Assembly (NCBI GenBank): GCA_019648995.1 | Contig: BLXT01005251.1 | Span: 1,878,281 to 1,912,655 of the forward strand | Length of the DNA stretch: 34,375 nt | Direction of reading: 5' to 3' | DNA from: Plakobranchus ocellatus | Taxonomy: Eukaryota; Mollusca; Gastropoda; Plakobranchidae | Shown: piece after piece, positions 34,224-34,375 of the stretch | Position numbering within the stretch: position 1 is the stretch's first letter | Layout: every line of letters begins with the position of its first letter | The notes under the pieces: generated by a model | Databases searched by the model: none | Seen by the model: only the letters and a program-made list of their open reading frames with translations | Told to the model about the DNA's origin: nothing | Position numbers and translations under genes: made by a program

Positions 34224-34375
34224 TTCTCGCTCTCTCTCAACACTGGAAATTAACTGAATTACTGGTATAGATATTTTGCTTTTTAGAAGCTCCTGGGCGA
34301 TTTTTTTAGCTTTCATTCTTTTGTTTTGCTTTAAAAACAATTTTCATACGATTTTTAAAATGCTTTTAATTTTTC
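32745..34375. other. Final intron (5' part), downstream of exon 41
   Basis: At least 1,631 nt without an exon I can recognise. If unspliced, the exon 41 frame would run 34 more codons to a stop at 32846-32848; AATAAA occurs at 33266-33271. The (TC)n tract lies near the end. The C-terminal tail exons should lie beyond 34375. Confidence 0.75.
34174..34238. repeat. (TC)n microsatellite in the final intron
   Basis: About 65 nt of tc dinucleotides with a few ttt and cg interruptions. A long pyrimidine tract on the coding strand, but no acceptor-exon sequence follows it. Confidence 0.92.

Noticed and set aside
32745..34375. C-terminal tail exon of the spectraplakin within the window
   Set aside because: No GC-richer Ser/Arg-rich segment with an acceptor in the required phase was seen.
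1..34375. A previously undescribed multi-gene system
   Set aside because: All coding sequence I can support belongs to one spectraplakin gene; no second gene on either strand has splice sites or family resemblance.

Overview
The window is one strand of a metazoan nuclear genome. All recognisable coding sequence belongs to a single very long, intron-rich gene on the + strand. About 40 short exons with higher GC sit in AT-rich, poly(T)-rich introns with GT...AG borders. Spliced together they give about 2,249 residues in one open frame. The order is a long spectrin-repeat rod, a basic Ser/Pro/Thr linker, two EF-hands and a GAS2 (GAR) microtubule-binding domain. That order identifies the 3' part of a spectraplakin (MACF1/ACF7, dystonin, Drosophila Shot, C. 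elegans VAB-10). These proteins cross-link actin to microtubules. The N-terminal calponin-homology and plakin domains and the C-terminal tail lie outside the window. Protein resemblance, an apparently single invertebrate-style locus, AT-rich introns and a tRNA-derived SINE suggest an invertebrate, most likely a mollusc or other lophotrochozoan. The species is not determinable from this sequence.

Layout. 1-230 is intron. 231-25242 is the rod: exon 1, the end of a repeat begun upstream, then 17 phase-0 modules made of one or two exons. Ten modules are exactly 327 nt (109 codons) and the others are 312-336 nt. 25720-26958 holds two exons. They carry the end of the rod, two SxIP motifs of the type bound by EB1, and a run of eight Arg/Lys-x-Thr-Pro-Asp/Glu repeats. 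A 3.3-kb intron follows, containing a candidate 21-nt microexon at 27608-27628. 30290-31108 encodes the two EF-hands and 31905-32744 the GAS2 domain. 32745-34375 is intron with no recognised exon; it includes a (TC)n tract.

Introns contain one fairly complete tRNA-derived SINE (about 3360-3520) and two further copies of its 3' domain (about 21285-21354 and 29336-29407). They also hold a MITE-like inverted-repeat element (15419-15574), a 91-bp tandem repeat (8813-9141) and several microsatellites. A 213-N gap (23719-23931) is flanked by an identical 63-bp sequence on both sides. This is an assembly artefact that duplicates the start of exon 32.

I see no second gene, RNA gene, CRISPR array or prokaryotic element. 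The points most worth a second look are the exon modularity, the possible one-heptad microexon before the EF-hands, and the Thr-Pro repeat linker with its SxIP motifs. All calls come from reading splice sites and protein resemblance by eye; no alignment or transcript data were available.
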